From CAYWNK01 sp047639615 (GTDB taxonomy: Bacteria > Planctomycetota > UBA1135 > GCA-002686595), in contig JBLIOL010000265.1 in assembly GCA_047639615.1 (NCBI GenBank), positions 1-8,072 of the forward strand: DNA of 8,072 nt, in the 5' to 3' direction. The position numbers and the translations under genes were made by a program. Below, piece after piece: positions 6,205 through 8,072 of this stretch (position 1 is its first letter; every line of letters starts with the position of its first letter). A model generated the notes under the pieces. It ran no database searches, was not told the origin of the DNA, and saw nothing but the letters and a program-made list of their open reading frames with translations.

Positions 6205-7967
6205 GTTCAGATCACGAAAGTTCCGAGGCCCGCTGGCTCCGTCGATTGGAGCGCGAGCGGCAAGCTCGCAAGCAAGCTGAGACTCTCCTCGAAGAGAAGA
6301 GTCTAGAGCTATATAGACTCAATCAAGAGCTAGCTGAGTCTCACGTAGATCTCGAGGAGCGCATCTCGGAGCGTACTTCTGAACTAGCTGCCGCCACGTC
6401 CAGGGCTGAAGAAGCCTCGCTGGCCAAGTCCATGTTTTTGGCTAGCATGAGCCATGAGATCAGGACGCCGTTGAATGGTGTGTTGGGCATGAACCGTCTC
6501 TTGCTGGAGACTGCCCTCGCTGAGGAACAACGAGACCTAGCAGAGACCCTGCAAGGCTCGGCTGAAGCCCTGATGGTGCTGCTCAACGACATCCTTGACC
6601 TGTCCAAGTTCGAGTCCGGTCAGTTGGATCTCGAGGAGATCGCCTTTTCCACCCGGCGTTTGGCGGAGGAAACTTGCGAACTTCTGGCGGAGAAGGCACA
6701 GGTGGGGGGAGTCGAGCTGATGATTTCGATCGACCCTGGTGTACCTGAGGAACTGATCGGTGATCCGGGCCGACTACGTCAGGTCATCCTAAATCTCTTG
6801 AGCAACGCTGCGAAGTTCACGCAGGAAGGCGAAATTGAGCTGTGCATCGGCCTCAAGCCAGGGCCTTTGAGTGAAGAGTGTGGGAGCGCTGCTCAGTTGA
6901 TCCACTTTCAAGTGCGCGACACGGGCATCGGCATTCCCGAGAAAGCACGCGAGGGACTGTTCCGCTCGTTCACGCAGGTCGATGCCTCCACCACTCGCAA
7001 GTACGGCGGTACGGGTTTAGGGCTAGCGATTTGCAAGCAGTTGGCGGAACACATGGGGGGCGCAATCGGCGTTGCCTCCAAGGAAGGGCAGGGCTCTGTG
7101 TTTTGGTTTACGGCAGAGCTTGGGGCTACGGAGAATCCCGTCATGCCCGCGAAGGTTGGCAAGCGGACCTTGGTCGTGACCGCCCGTCCGCGTTTGGCCG
7201 AGATCCTCGAGGTGGACCTTCGTGCCCTCGGTGCAAGGGTGTCGGTAGCTTCGGATGGACCCTCTGCCAAGTTCTTGCTCGAAGCGGATGACTGCCCGGA
7301 GACCGTTCTCCTCGATGCGGCGTTCCAGCAAGAGTACCCGAGCATCGCTGCTTCACTCGTGCAGGGCGAGAGGGATGGGCGCTATCGCCTTGCGGTGCTC
7401 GTACCGGTGGGCGGAGGCGAGATACCAGCTCTCGCCGATTGCCAGTACACCCAAGTCAGCAAGCCCGCTCGGCGCAGACGCCTGCAGGTATTTATCGACG
7501 GGGATTGCAATATCCAGGCAGAGAACCCACGGCAGCCCAGCCTCCACAAGCATGCCGTCGCGTTGCCGGATGGAGGACGTCCGCTGGTCCTGTTGGTGGA
7601 AGACAATCGAGTCAACCGTTTGGTTGCTACGAAGATCCTGGACAAGCTTGGCGTCGACAGTGAGATAGCTGTGAACGGGCTCGAAGCCCTGGAGTTGATC
7701 GATCCCGTGCGGCATGTGGCCGTGCTCATGGATTGCCAAATGCCCGAGATGGACGGATACCAGGCCACCTCGACCTGGCGCCAGCGCGAGCACGGCACGC
7801 AGGGGCATATCCCGATCATTGCCATGACGGCCAATGCCATGCCCGGTGATCGTCAGCGTTGCCTGGACGCTGGCATGGACGACTACCTCTCCAAGCCCTT
7901 CAAGGCTGAGAGCCTGGCTGCTCTACTGGGCTCCTATTGCGCTAGATTTCACCGTCAGGCAGGTTAG
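6201..7967 (+). CDS. Soluble hybrid histidine kinase, H-NOX partner
   Basis: This 588-residue hybrid kinase has no transmembrane segment and no PAS, GAF or other sensor domain. Residues about 10-78 are a charged coiled coil (RWLRRLERERQARKQAETLL onward). The dimerisation/phospho-acceptor helix follows with SHEIRTP (His85). The ATPase domain shows the N box NLLSNAAKF (198-206), G1 DTGIGIP (240-246), FRSFTQVD (254-261) and G2 GGTGLGL (269-275). Residues about 321-431 look like a degenerate receiver: VLLD keeps an Asp372 and SKP keeps Lys421, but the N-terminal acidic pair and the Thr/Ser are missing. The final receiver (about 461-582) is complete, with Glu467/Asp468, acceptor Asp511, Thr543 and Lys565. 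The start is GTG 6201, inside the H-NOX stop, implying coupled translation and a matched protein ratio. H-NOX-associated kinases (HahK, HqsK, HnoK types) are controlled in trans by NO-bound H-NOX. No Hpt or output regulator is encoded here, so the relay must continue with an unlinked partner. Confidence 0.93.
   Translation: MSSDHESSEARWLRRLERERQARKQAETLLEEKSLELYRLNQELAESHVDLEERISERTSELAAATSRAEEASLAKSMFLASMSHEIRTPLNGVLGMNRLLLETALAEEQRDLAETLQGSAEALMVLLNDILDLSKFESGQLDLEEIAFSTRRLAEETCELLAEKAQVGGVELMISIDPGVPEELIGDPGRLRQVILNLLSNAAKFTQEGEIELCIGLKPGPLSEECGSAAQLIHFQVRDTGIGIPEKAREGLFRSFTQVDASTTRKYGGTGLGLAICKQLAEHMGGAIGVASKEGQGSVFWFTAELGATENPVMPAKVGKRTLVVTARPRLAEILEVDLRALGARVSVASDGPSAKFLLEADDCPETVLLDAAFQQEYPSIAASLVQGERDGRYRLAVLVPVGGGEIPALADCQYTQVSKPARRRRLQVFIDGDCNIQAENPRQPSLHKHAVALPDGGRPLVLLVEDNRVNRLVATKILDKLGVDSEIAVNGLEALELIDPVRHVAVLMDCQMPEMDGYQATSTWRQREHGTQGHIPIIAMTANAMPGDRQRCLDAGMDDYLSKPFKAESLAALLGSYCARFHRQAG
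6280..6320 (+). repeat. Two overlapping inverted repeats within the kinase coding start
   Basis: AGACTCT (6280-6286) pairs with AGAGTCT (6298-6304), and GAGTCTA (6299-6305) pairs with TAGACTC (6314-6320). The two stems share 6299-6304, so they cannot both form. They lie about 80 bases into the kinase gene, in its coiled-coil region, where the sequence is locally richer in A and T than the neighbouring genes. Glu/Leu/Lys-rich coding may explain them; any regulatory role is speculation. Confidence 0.3.
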
Positions 7968-8072
7968 GAAGCATCTAGGGAGTTGGTGCACAAAGCCAAA
8001 TGGCCAAGCAAGTTCCCCACCATTGACGAGTCTAGCGAACGATGGCCTTCGAGCGCGGCCTGCCCAAGACTA
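7968..8072. other. Short tail after the kinase gene, no recognised gene
   Basis: The 105 bases after the kinase stop contain no clear terminator hairpin with a T-tract and no start codon with a ribosome site. The kinase frame stays open after its TAG to the window edge (35 codons), which is not surprising at this base composition. I recognised no protein family in any of the frames I read. Confidence 0.4.

Noticed and set aside
7968..8072. Kinase frame continuing open after its TAG (possible stop read-through)
   Set aside because: The receiver domain is complete before the TAG, and 35 open codons are expected often at this base composition.
1..8072. CRISPR array, tRNA or rRNA gene
   Set aside because: No regularly spaced repeats and no tRNA- or rRNA-like sequence were seen on reading through the window.

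Overview
The window reads as GC-rich Gram-negative chromosome. A membrane-fusion (periplasmic adaptor) protein paired with MacB/FtsX-type permeases implies a double membrane. I cannot fix the phylum; a proteobacterial, myxobacterial or similar lineage is a guess. All intact genes lie on the + strand. The five genes whose stop codon is not forced by an overlap all end in TAG.

Layout. (1) 2-70: the last 22 codons of a response-regulator receiver domain whose gene starts before the window. (2) 71-1203: about 1.1 kb with no intact gene. It holds a decayed IS5-type transposase N-terminus (327-605, in-frame TAG at 447-449), a short piece that resembles the C-terminal end of an M16-type zinc protease (691-822), and some 380 bases in which I see only small dyads. 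(3) 1204-5486: an exporter operon with a HlyD/MacA-like adaptor, a MacB/LolD-type ATPase and two paralogous MacB-type permeases of exactly 399 residues each, with junctions of +9, -4 and +12 bases. No outer-membrane channel gene is present, so the adaptor presumably uses a TolC-like protein encoded elsewhere. (4) 5487-5670: a spacer ending in a 14-bp hairpin that stops one base before the next start codon. (5) 5671-7967: an H-NOX haem nitric-oxide sensor and, overlapping by GTGA, a soluble hybrid histidine kinase with a degenerate plus a canonical receiver domain. (6) 7968-8072: a tail with no recognisable gene.

How the parts work together. In the exporter, the ATPase powers a permease pair (probably a heterodimer) and the adaptor links it across the periplasm. 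The substrate cannot be read from the sequence; MacAB/Lol-type relatives handle macrolides, peptides, siderophores and lipoproteins. In the sensing pair, H-NOX lacks the distal tyrosine used for O2 binding, so it should be NO-selective. It would control the kinase in trans, since the kinase has a coiled-coil N-terminus but no sensor domain of its own. Phosphate would pass from His85 to Asp511 and then to an Hpt protein not encoded here.

I found no wholly new system. The points most worth following up are the hairpin over the H-NOX translation start, the degenerate receiver inside the kinase, the paired cysteines in the adaptor hairpin, and the debris region upstream.
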